From NCBI RefSeq assembly GCF_014205295.1, contig NZ_JACHNF010000001.1, positions 2,356,001 through 2,420,000 of the forward strand: 64,000 nt of DNA, written 5' to 3'. Positions 23,765 through 30,787 of the stretch are shown one piece after another. Below the pieces are notes generated by a model. That model did no database searches and was not told the origin of the DNA. It saw nothing but the letters and a program-made list of their open reading frames with translations. Within the stretch, counting starts at the first letter, position 1. Each line of letters opens with the position of its first letter. The DNA comes from Kribbella solani (lineage in GTDB: Bacteria; Actinomycetota; Actinomycetes; Propionibacteriales; Kribbellaceae). The position numbers and the translations under genes were made by a program.

Positions 23765-25257
23765 GCGGAGGAGTGTCGCAGACCGGAGGCCGACGCGCCG
23801 GTGGCGATGCCCTGGGCGAACGCTTCCGCGTGGTCGGTGCGGTCGGCGATGCGTACGTGGAGGTGGCCGATGCCCTGGAGGGCGAGGTCGCGGGCCAGTT
23901 CGATGCCGAACTCTGTTGCTTCAGGCGCGGTGCGGGCGTGCCGCCAGAGGACGCCGAAGTTGGCGGGTGGTTTGGTGGGGCCCAGATCGACGGCCAGGTC
24001 TTCGGGGTGCCGCAGGCTGGACGCGTCGCCGCCGATGATCACGTGGACTGTTTGACCAGATGTCGCGCCCTCGCCCGGCTCCCCCGCCCGCGCCGGCTCT
24101 CCCGCCTGTCCCGCTTGTCGCGTCACTCCCGGCTCTCCGGCCTCGAGCGCTTCGTTGACGATCGACACGTCTCGGTTGCCCCAGGTTTCGTGGTGTACGG
24201 CCCAGGTGAGCGGCCGGCGTTTCGCCCAGCCCGTACGGACCAGCTCCGGCGCGGTCGCGAACTCGGCGACGTGTCCGACGCAGAGGTACCCGACCAGCTC
24301 GATGTGCGCGGGCAGACCGAGGACGCCCGCGACCTCTTCGGGGGTGAAGAACGAGACCCAGCCGACGCCCAGCCCTTCGGCGCGGGCGGCGAGCCAGAGG
24401 TTCTGGATCGCGATCGCGGCGGAGAACCAGGTCGTACGCGGATCGGCGTGCCGCCCGAGCACGTGCCTTCCACCGCGGCCGGGGTCGCAGGTGACCGCGA
24501 GGTTCACCGGCGCGTCCAGGATCGCCTCGATCTTCAGCCCGTCGAACGCGGCGCGGCGATCGTCCGGAAGTGACGCGGCGAAGGTGTCGCGCTGGGCGGT
24601 CGCCAGGTCGTGCACCTTTCGCCGGAGGTCGCGGTCGCGGATCACCAGGAAGTCCCACGGCTGGCTGAGGCCGACACTCGGCGCCCGGTGCGCGGCCTCC
24701 AGAACCCGGGTCAGCAGAAGGTCGTCGACCGGCAGATCGAGGAAGCCCCGGCGTACGTCCCGGCGCTCGGCAATAACCCGATGCACTGCTTCACGGGCCG
24801 AGCCGTCGTACGCGGGGGCGGGTGTGATGCGCTCGCCCGTCGACTCGTCGTACGCGGGAGCGGGTGTGGTGTGCTCGCGGGCCGGCTCGTCGTGCTCGGG
24901 GGTTGGGAGGTGGCCGATGGCTACTGTTGCGTTGGGGCTTTGTTGTTTGGTGCGGATGAGGCGCGCACCGGCGGCCAGGACCGCGGCTTCGGCGACGCTG
25001 GGTGTGCCGATGTGGTGCTGCACCTTTTCGCTGGGGGTCGGAGGCGATTGGGTGGCGAGCTCGCTGGTCTCGAAGGTGCGGAGCTCGGCGTTCAAGTCTT
25101 GGGCCAGACGTTTTAGAGCAGGTTCTTGCTCACGGCCGGTGCGGGTCGCGACCACGTGAACGTCTCCGGTGACGTCGTGGAGTCCATCGCGTACGAGCGC
25201 GGTCAGCTCTTCGTACGAGGTGCCGCCGCGGAGGCCGATGCCGACGACGAGCTTCAT
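23761..25257 (-). CDS. bluB: CbiG/CobE-BluB fusion protein with extra C-terminal domain
   Basis: The product is 498 aa. Residues 1-118 match the CobE/CbiG C-terminal domain (MKLVVGIGLRGGTSYEELTA; GTPSVAEAAVLAAGARLI). A repeat-containing linker (119-155, two TPAPAYD units) leads to residues 156-372, a BluB nitroreductase-fold domain (RRDVRRGFLDLPVDDLLLTR; RAPSVGLSQPWDFLVIRD; WVSFFTPEEV). BluB cleaves FMNH2 with O2 to give 5,6-dimethylbenzimidazole, the lower ligand of B12. A second low-complexity linker rich in AGEP precedes an unrecognised domain (400-498, VHVIIGGDASSLRHPEDLAV). The ATG at 25257 overlaps the cobB stop (ATGA), fixing the start. Confidence 0.83.
   Translation of the reverse strand: MKLVVGIGLRGGTSYEELTALVRDGLHDVTGDVHVVATRTGREQEPALKRLAQDLNAELRTFETSELATQSPPTPSEKVQHHIGTPSVAEAAVLAAGARLIRTKQQSPNATVAIGHLPTPEHDEPAREHTTPAPAYDESTGERITPAPAYDGSAREAVHRVIAERRDVRRGFLDLPVDDLLLTRVLEAAHRAPSVGLSQPWDFLVIRDRDLRRKVHDLATAQRDTFAASLPDDRRAAFDGLKIEAILDAPVNLAVTCDPGRGGRHVLGRHADPRTTWFSAAIAIQNLWLAARAEGLGVGWVSFFTPEEVAGVLGLPAHIELVGYLCVGHVAEFATAPELVRTGWAKRRPLTWAVHHETWGNRDVSIVNEALEAGEPGVTRQAGQAGEPARAGEPGEGATSGQTVHVIIGGDASSLRHPEDLAVDLGPTKPPANFGVLWRHARTAPEATEFGIELARDLALQGIGHLHVRIADRTDHAEAFAQGIATGASASGLRHSSA
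24804..24897. repeat. 42-bp tandem repeat in the CbiG-BluB linker
   Basis: Units begin at 24804, 24846 and 24888 (partial) with the shared start CGTCGTACGCGGG. They encode the repeated TPAPAYD linker segments. The 42-bp period keeps the reading frame. Confidence 0.75.
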
Positions 25258-26729
25258 CGGCTTCGGGCGGCCGCGACGAAGCGGACCGGGACGTCGGGCG
25301 TGGCAGTCCAATGGACGTGCAGGTAGGACGCGTGGACGTGTGGAAGCGTCATGCCCTCCGCACCGGCCGGCAGGTACCAGGCTGGTGTGAGTTCTTTGGT
25401 ACTTGGCGTGATCGTGGTGCGGTGGAATTCATGACCGCGGACGCGACGCCCTTCGTCGTAGAACGCGGTGGTCGTGGCGGCGACGGCGGTGCGGTAGCCG
25501 AGGGTCAAGCGGGAGGTCATCCGCGCCGTCGCGGGGAGGACGCCGGTCATCGGGTGGCCGTCGAGTTCGCGGCAGAGGTAGAGCAGGCCGGCGCATTCGG
25601 CGATCACCGGGAGACCGACGGAAATCCCGGCGGCGACCTGGTCACGGAGCTTGGTGTTCGCGGACAGGGCTTCGGCGTGCAGCTCGGGGAAACCACCGCC
25701 GAGGTAGAGCCCGGCGGTTGCCTCGGGCAACTGATCGGTGAGTGGGTCGAAGGTGATCACCTCCGCACCGGCCGCCTCGAGCAGCTCGGTCGTCTCGGTA
25801 TACCGAAAGGAAAACACCGGCCCACCCGCAACCGCAACAACCGGCCGACCGCCACGCCCCAAACCGGTTTGGGGCGGCCTACCGCCCTGGATCGGCAGGT
25901 GATCCTCCCCAAACCGCTTTGGGGCAGCTTGCCTTCCCAAATCAGGAGGTGGTGCTCCCCGAACCGGTTTGGGGAGGATGGCGGTGGTGGGGTTCCAGGG
26001 GGTCGCGTTGTGGTGGGGTGCGGCGTGGGCGGCCGTGACTACGGATTGGAGGTCTACGCCCTGGTGGACGAGTTCGGCGGCTGCCGCGACGGCTTGCTCG
26101 GCCTGGGCTTGTTGTTCGGGTGCGGGGACCAGACCGAGGTGGCGGCTGGGTACGGTCAGCCGCGCGTCGCGGCGCAGTACGCCGAGCACGGGTACGCCGG
26201 TCGGCGCGACACCGGCGCGTACTTCGGTCTCGTGCCGTTCGGACCCGACCTTGTTCAGGATCACGCCGACGATGCGTACCTCCGGGTCGTACCCGACGAA
26301 CCCCTGCACCACCGCGCCGACGCTCCGTCCGGCCGCGGACGCGTCCACCACGAGTACGACCGGCGCGCGGAGCAGCTTCGCGACATGCGCCGTCGAGGAG
26401 AACCCTTCGGTGCCGAGCGCGCCGTCGTACAGGCCCATCACGCCTTCGACGACCGCGAGGTCCGCCCCGGCCGCGCCGTGCTGGAAGAGCGGCGCGACCC
26501 GCTCCTCCCCCGACAGCATCGGGTCGAGGTTCCGCCCGGGCCGCCCGGTCGCGACCGCGTGGAACCCAGGGTCGATGTAGTCCGGCCCGACCTTGAACCC
26601 GGCCACCGTGTGCCCGGCCCGCCGCAACGCCGCCATCAACCCGACCGCGACGGTCGTCTTCCCCGCCCCCGAAGCCGGCGCCGCCACCACCACCCGCGGA
26701 ATCAACCGACCCACCAGCCCATCACCCAC
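25254..26729 (-). CDS. cobB: cobyrinate a,c-diamide synthase, with in-frame palindromic repeat insertion
   Basis: The product is 491 aa, longer than the usual 440-470. The N-terminal dethiobiotin-synthetase-like ATPase domain has APASGAGKTT (residues 18-27) and EGVMGLYDG; the C-terminal glutaminase domain has VVAVAGGPVFSFRYTE, YLGGGFPELHAE and the nucleophile Cys in ECAGLLYLC. It amidates the a and c side chains of cobyrinic acid using glutamine and ATP. Residues about 252-291, exactly between the two domains, are encoded by the palindrome array at 25857-25974. Start is GTG 26729, alternatives GTG 26714 or later; spacing from cobO is 208 bp of repeats. Confidence 0.88.
   Translation of the reverse strand: MGDGLVGRLIPRVVVAAPASGAGKTTVAVGLMAALRRAGHTVAGFKVGPDYIDPGFHAVATGRPGRNLDPMLSGEERVAPLFQHGAAGADLAVVEGVMGLYDGALGTEGFSSTAHVAKLLRAPVVLVVDASAAGRSVGAVVQGFVGYDPEVRIVGVILNKVGSERHETEVRAGVAPTGVPVLGVLRRDARLTVPSRHLGLVPAPEQQAQAEQAVAAAAELVHQGVDLQSVVTAAHAAPHHNATPWNPTTAILPKPVRGAPPPDLGRQAAPKRFGEDHLPIQGGRPPQTGLGRGGRPVVAVAGGPVFSFRYTETTELLEAAGAEVITFDPLTDQLPEATAGLYLGGGFPELHAEALSANTKLRDQVAAGISVGLPVIAECAGLLYLCRELDGHPMTGVLPATARMTSRLTLGYRTAVAATTTAFYDEGRRVRGHEFHRTTITPSTKELTPAWYLPAGAEGMTLPHVHASYLHVHWTATPDVPVRFVAAARSR
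25857..25974. repeat. palindromic repeat array, three units, inside cobB
   Basis: Three 18-bp palindromes of the form CCCCRAACCGSTTTGGGG lie at 25857-25874, 25907-25924 and 25957-25974, separated by two 32-bp spacers; the period is 50 bp. The spacers are related to each other and to the spacer at 19228-19259 (shared ATCGG-AGGTRATCCT). The whole array is translated without a stop as part of CobB. Confidence 0.92.
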
Positions 26730-26826
26730 CCCGGCACTCGAGCCCGCCCCAACACCCGGCCACTGCCCACCCCGACACCCGGCCCATCACCCGGCCACTT
26801 GCACACCCCAGCACTCAGGCATGCCC

Positions 26827-26934
26827 CAACACCCGGCCGACCGCTCGCCGCACCACCCGGCCGACCGCTCGCCGCACCACCCAGCCGACCGCTCGCCGCA
26901 CCACCCGGCCGACTGCTCGCCGTATCACCCGGCG
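26827..26934. repeat. 24-bp tandem repeats between cobO and cobB
   Basis: Four full copies of a 24-bp unit starting CACCACCCGGCCGACC occur at 26827-26850, 26851-26874, 26875-26898 and 26899-26922, plus a partial fifth. Each differs from the next by one to two bases. A degenerate C-rich stretch extends toward 26740. The repeats fill the cobO-cobB gap; an 80-codon minus-strand frame through them begins with GTG overlapping the cobO stop but is low-complexity and not called as a gene. Confidence 0.88.
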
Positions 26935-26937
26935 CGG

Positions 26938-27552
26938 TCACCACTCGATGCCTTTCTGGCCTTTCTGGCCGGTGTCCATCGGGTGTTTGAGCTTGGTCAT
27001 CTCAGTGGCCAGATCGGCCGCCTCAACCAACTTGGGATGCGCGTCCCGCCCAGTGATCACCACGTACTGGTGCCCCGGCCGATCGCTGAGCGTCTCGACC
27101 ACCTCGTCCACGTCCACCCAGCCCCACTTCATCGGGTACGTGAACTCGTCCAGCACGTAAAGATCGTGCGCCTCGGCCGCGATCCGGCGCTGGATCTCCC
27201 GCCACCCCTCCAACGCGTCGGCCGCGTGATCGGCATCCGTACCAGGCTTGCGCGACCAGCTCCACCCTTCACCCATCTTGTGCCACTCGACCGGTCCGCC
27301 CTCGCCGGTCTCGTCGTGCAGCCGCCCGAGCGCCTTGAACGCGTTCTCCTCGCCGACCTTCCACTTCGCGCTCTTCACGAACTGGAAGACCCCGATCCGC
27401 CAGCCCTGGTTCCACCCGCGCAACGCCATTCCGAACGCGGCGGTCGACTTCCCCTTCATCTCCCCGGTGTGCACCATCAGCAACGGCCGGTTCCGCCGCT
27501 GCCGCGTGGTCAGGCCGTCATCCGGTACGGCGACCGGCTGCCCTTTCGGCAT
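26938..27552 (-). CDS. cobO: cob(I)yrinic acid a,c-diamide adenosyltransferase
   Basis: The product is 204 aa, normal for CobO/BtuR. The P-loop lies in MVHTGEMKGKSTAAFGMALR (about residues 26-45), followed by the family signature GWRIGVFQFVKSAKWKVGEE and ending LKHPMDTGQKGQKGIEW. It transfers the 5'-deoxyadenosyl group from ATP to the corrin cobalt. The ATG at 27552 overlaps the chelatase stop (TGATG). Confidence 0.93.
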   Translation of the reverse strand: MPKGQPVAVPDDGLTTRQRRNRPLLMVHTGEMKGKSTAAFGMALRGWNQGWRIGVFQFVKSAKWKVGEENAFKALGRLHDETGEGGPVEWHKMGEGWSWSRKPGTDADHAADALEGWREIQRRIAAEAHDLYVLDEFTYPMKWGWVDVDEVVETLSDRPGHQYVVITGRDAHPKLVEAADLATEMTKLKHPMDTGQKGQKGIEW

Positions 27553-29630
27553 CAGGCCGCCTTCCGTTCGCTGACCGTACGGACAAGGTTGCCGGCGGCA
27601 ACATCCCCGAGATCGAGGTACTCCGCGCCGAGATCGCCCGCGAGCTCCGCGGCCAGCCCGAGCCGTACGCCGCGACGCGGTTCGCAATCGACCACCACCG
27701 TCGCGATCCCCCGCTGTCCCAACCACCCGGCCGCCTCCCGGGCGCGGGCGAACGCGTTCTCGCCGTACGTCGCGCGACCGTCGGTGACGAGTACCAGCAA
27801 CGGTCGCCGGCGCGGATCGCGGATCGCGGCGACCCGAAGCAGCTCGGCCGTCTGCAACAAACCTTCCGCGAGCGGCGTACGCCCACCGGTCGGCAATGAT
27901 TCGAGCCGTCGCACCGCGGTTTCCACGCTGCCCGTCGGCGGGAGCGCGACCGTCGCGCCGGCGCCCGCGAAGGTGACCAGCCCGACGGTGTCGCGGCGCT
28001 GGTACGCGTCCAGCAGCAGCGAAACGATCGCGGTCTTGACCTCACTCATCCGCTTCTTCGTACCCATCGATCCGGATGCGTCGACGCAGAACAGGACGAG
28101 GTTCCCTTCGCGGCCTTCGCGTACGGCGAGCCGCACGTCCGCCGCCCGTACCGTCAGCCCCGGACCGCTCCGCCCACGCGCATGCTGATGCGGCGCCGCG
28201 CTCCGAATCGTCCCAAGCAAATGCGGCCGCCCGGCTTCCCGCCCGACCCGAGCCCGGTCCCCCACCACGCGCCCCACCTCGGTCAGCGCCCGTGACCTCC
28301 GCCCAGCCACACCCACCCCAGCAGCCCGCACACTCAACAGCCGCGCCTTGTACGGCTCGCCACTACCCGCGACGTCGCCGCTCGGAGCAGGACCAGCAGT
28401 CGCCTCACCAGGTACTTGCTCATCACCATCAGCTGAAGTTGAAGGGTCGACGCCCCCGCCCGGCCCGCCACTCGGATCATCGGGCCCGTCGTCATCCGGG
28501 TCTTCTTCTGGGGTGGTGTTGTTGATGGCGTCTTCGAGTTGCTGGTCGTCCAGGCCGGGTGCGTCGAAGGGGTTTCGCCTGCGCCGATGTGGCAGCGCGA
28601 GCTTCGCGGCCGCGCGTACGTCCTCGACTTCCACGACCGTACGACCGCACCAAGCCGCGTGCGCGACCGCCGTCCGCGCGGTGACCAGATCGGCGCGCAT
28701 CCCATCAACGTCGAACGACGCGCAGATCTCCGCGATCTGCCGCAACGCCGCGTCGGTCAGGATCACGTCCGGCAACAACCCCTGCGCCTTCACGATCCGC
28801 TCGGCCAACTCACGTTGCGCGCCGTCGTACCGCTCGGCAAAGTCGGCCGGACCTGCCTCGTACGTGAGCCGCGCGCGCATGACCTCGACCCGCACGGCCG
28901 GATCCCGGCTGGCGACGACATCAACCGTCAGACCGAACCGGTCGAGCAGCTGCGGCCGAAGCTCGCCTTCTTCCGGGTTCATCGTCCCGACGAGTACGAA
29001 CCGCGCCGGGTGCGTCACCGAAACACCATCGCGCTCAACCGTTGCCCGGCCCATCGCGGCGGCATCCAGGAGTACGTCGACCAGGTGATCGTGCAGGAGG
29101 TTCACTTCGTCCACGTACAACAGCCCACGATGCGCCGCCGCCAGCAACCCCGGCTCGTACGCGGTGACGCCCTCGGCCAGCGCCTTCTCCAGATGCAGCG
29201 AACCGAGCACCCGGTCCTCGGTCGCCCCCACCGGCAACTCCACCAACCGAGCCGCCCGCCGTATCCCACCACCAACCGAGCCATCACGCGAGGCGTCGGT
29301 GCCGTGTGGGGCGTTGGCGGCAGCACCGTGCGGGGTGTCGGCGGAGGTGCGGTGCGGAGCGTCAGCGGCAATGCCGTGCGGGGTGTCTGGGCAGGTTGGG
29401 TCGGGGTGGTCCGGGTCGCAGGAGAAGCGGCAGTTCGGGATCACGTCCACGGGCGGGAGGATCTCGGTCAGGGCGCGGACGGCGGTCGACTTCGCCGTGC
29501 CCTTCTCGCCCCGGATCAGCACCCCGCCGATCGCCGGCGACACCGCCGCCAGGATCAGCGCCAGCTGAAGATCGTCCATCCCGACGATCGCGGTGAACGG
29601 AAACCCGGCATCAGATCGAGCAGCCCGCAT
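27552..29630 (-). CDS. ChlI-ChlD-type chelatase subunit (putative cobaltochelatase motor)
   Basis: The product is 692 aa fusing an AAA+ ChlI-like domain with a C-terminal von Willebrand A domain. Walker A is GEKGTAKS (residues 41-48), Walker B is GLLYVDEVNLL, and the MIDAS motif DASGSMG precedes an acidic and Pro-rich hinge (PEEDPDDDGPDDPSGGPGGG). In actinobacteria this fusion is thought to replace CobS/CobT as the ATPase partner of CobN for cobalt insertion (family knowledge). Residues about 81-112 are a repeat expansion (see 29295-29388). A cobalamin riboswitch lies directly upstream, giving B12 feedback. Confidence 0.88.
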   Translation of the reverse strand: MRAARSDAGFPFTAIVGMDDLQLALILAAVSPAIGGVLIRGEKGTAKSTAVRALTEILPPVDVIPNCRFSCDPDHPDPTCPDTPHGIAADAPHRTSADTPHGAAANAPHGTDASRDGSVGGGIRRAARLVELPVGATEDRVLGSLHLEKALAEGVTAYEPGLLAAAHRGLLYVDEVNLLHDHLVDVLLDAAAMGRATVERDGVSVTHPARFVLVGTMNPEEGELRPQLLDRFGLTVDVVASRDPAVRVEVMRARLTYEAGPADFAERYDGAQRELAERIVKAQGLLPDVILTDAALRQIAEICASFDVDGMRADLVTARTAVAHAAWCGRTVVEVEDVRAAAKLALPHRRRRNPFDAPGLDDQQLEDAINNTTPEEDPDDDGPDDPSGGPGGGVDPSTSADGDEQVPGEATAGPAPSGDVAGSGEPYKARLLSVRAAGVGVAGRRSRALTEVGRVVGDRARVGREAGRPHLLGTIRSAAPHQHARGRSGPGLTVRAADVRLAVREGREGNLVLFCVDASGSMGTKKRMSEVKTAIVSLLLDAYQRRDTVGLVTFAGAGATVALPPTGSVETAVRRLESLPTGGRTPLAEGLLQTAELLRVAAIRDPRRRPLLVLVTDGRATYGENAFARAREAAGWLGQRGIATVVVDCEPRRGVRLGLAAELAGDLGAEYLDLGDVAAGNLVRTVSERKAA
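29295..29388. repeat. 24-bp tandem repeat inside the chelatase gene
   Basis: Units at 29295-29318, 29319-29342, 29343-29366 and a partial one at 29367-29388 encode four 8-residue repeats of the type ADTPHGAA. They sit in a loop before RLVELPVGATEDRV, a place where related proteins have a short variable segment (from memory of the family). Confidence 0.82.
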
Positions 29631-29639
29631 CGGCGGAAG

Positions 29640-29815
29640 TCCCTTTCGTCGAGCGGGTGTCCACGCCCGCTACGGCACTGGTACGCCGGCGTACCGGCGG
29701 ACGGCCGTAGATGTCCTGGCTTCCGGACCCCGAAGGCTCCGGTCACAGTGGCGGGACCGCCCCGGACTCCCAGCAAGCTGGTCACCGGTGTTCCTCCACA
29801 ACCGTCGCCCCGATC
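29640..29815 (-). promoter_or_regulatory. cobalamin riboswitch of the chlID-cobO-cobB operon
   Basis: On the minus strand the leader contains the GCGGTCCCGCCACTGTG core, the B12 box GGAAGCCAGGACATC, and near the end a hairpin GCGGGCGTGGACACCCGC (29653-29670). The loop bases GTCC (29754-29757, L5) and GGAC (29659-29662, L13) are complementary, giving the kissing interaction of the class. The final hairpin is about 25 bp before the start codon, which suggests control of translation initiation. Confidence 0.92.
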
Positions 29816-30007
29816 ATGGCACACCGCCCGGCAACCAACAGGAGGTGGTGGACCGAACAACGGGTACTGGTCGCCCGAACCGACCCGTTCCACCCACGCG
29901 CGGGCGCAACCGCCCAGCCCACCACCAACCACTACCCGCCCGCCGGTACCGATCAGCAGTCAGGCGTAACCGGGTGAGGGCTGCCAGGTGGTGGTGTTGG
30001 GTGCGGG
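29816..30007. other. intergenic region between the surE end and the riboswitch
   Basis: No gene is visible. It should contain the promoter of the chlID operon on the minus strand. The surE stop lies at its right boundary at 30008. Confidence 0.5.
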
Positions 30008-30775
30008 TTAGCGGGTTAGGTGTTTGTCGAGGGTGGTTGCGGCGGTGTCGTCTTGGATTTCGCGGATGCCGAGGATCGGGGTGACGGTGACGAAGCCGGC
30101 GTTCAGGAGGGCCTCGTCGGTGCCGGGGAGCGGATTTGGGCGGGCGGGTTCCAGTTCGATCATCGGGTCGCCGGTGGGAGCGGTCGTGCCGATGACGCGG
30201 GATCGGTTGATCGGGGCCAGGGTCGCGTGCCGGACGCCGGCGAGCTGATTCAGCGGGCGGTCGGGGACGTTGATCGTCAGGACGGTGCCGACAGGTTCGG
30301 GCGCGATCCAGCCGAGCGCCTCGCCGGCGACGGTCGCCGCGGTCACCCAGTGGTCCGGGTCCTCGGAGTCGATGCTGACCGCGACCGCCGACGTGTTCTG
30401 ACCGGCGGCGGTGAGCGCGGCCGCGACGGTTCCGGAGTGGAAGATCGGCACGCCGATGTTGGCGCCCCGGTTGATCCCGGACAGCACCAGATCCGGCGTC
30501 CGCCCGAACGCACCGACCGTGGCCAAGGTCACCGCGAGCGCCGGCGTCCCGTCGATCCCGGTGTACGTAACACCGTTCTCCTGGTCGGACTCGCTCCGGA
30601 TCGGCCGGTCGAGCATGCCGGCGCGGGCAGATCCGACCCCGCTCTCGTCGTTCAGCGGCGCGACCACCAGCACCTCGTACCCGAGCCCGGCGATCACCGG
30701 CGCGAGCGCCCGGATTCCCGGCGCGAGGTAACCGTCGTCGTTGGTGATCAGGACCCGGAGCTGCTCTGGCGGCAT
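30008..30775 (-). CDS. surE: SurE-family 5'/3'-nucleotidase
   Basis: The product is 255 aa. The active-site motifs are VLITNDDGYLAPGI near the N-terminus, LVLSGINRGANIG and FHSGTVAAALTA. SurE is a metal-dependent phosphatase on nucleoside monophosphates, linked to stationary-phase survival. ATG 30775 is chosen, with GGGTGGAG ahead; a TTG at 30787 abutting the cobN stop would add four residues. It lies 12 bp after cobN, so it is probably cotranscribed with it under the cobalamin riboswitch. Confidence 0.88.
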   Translation of the reverse strand: MPPEQLRVLITNDDGYLAPGIRALAPVIAGLGYEVLVVAPLNDESGVGSARAGMLDRPIRSESDQENGVTYTGIDGTPALAVTLATVGAFGRTPDLVLSGINRGANIGVPIFHSGTVAAALTAAGQNTSAVAVSIDSEDPDHWVTAATVAGEALGWIAPEPVGTVLTINVPDRPLNQLAGVRHATLAPINRSRVIGTTAPTGDPMIELEPARPNPLPGTDEALLNAGFVTVTPILGIREIQDDTAATTLDKHLTR

Positions 30776-30787
30776 GGCTCCACCCAA

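Noticed and set aside
25857..25974. CRISPR array reading of the regular palindromes
   Set aside because: Repeats are regularly spaced, but the 32-bp spacers resemble each other, only three repeats exist, the tract is inside an intact cobB frame and no cas gene is near.
26702..26944. 80-codon minus-strand ORF of Gly-Ala-Ser-Gly-Arg repeats
   Set aside because: It consists of the 24-bp tandem repeat read in one frame and ends inside cobB; no sign of selection on the protein.
25311..26990. 559-codon plus-strand ORF over cobB
   Set aside because: Antisense to cobB and the tandem repeats; the minus-strand protein has clear domains and motifs.
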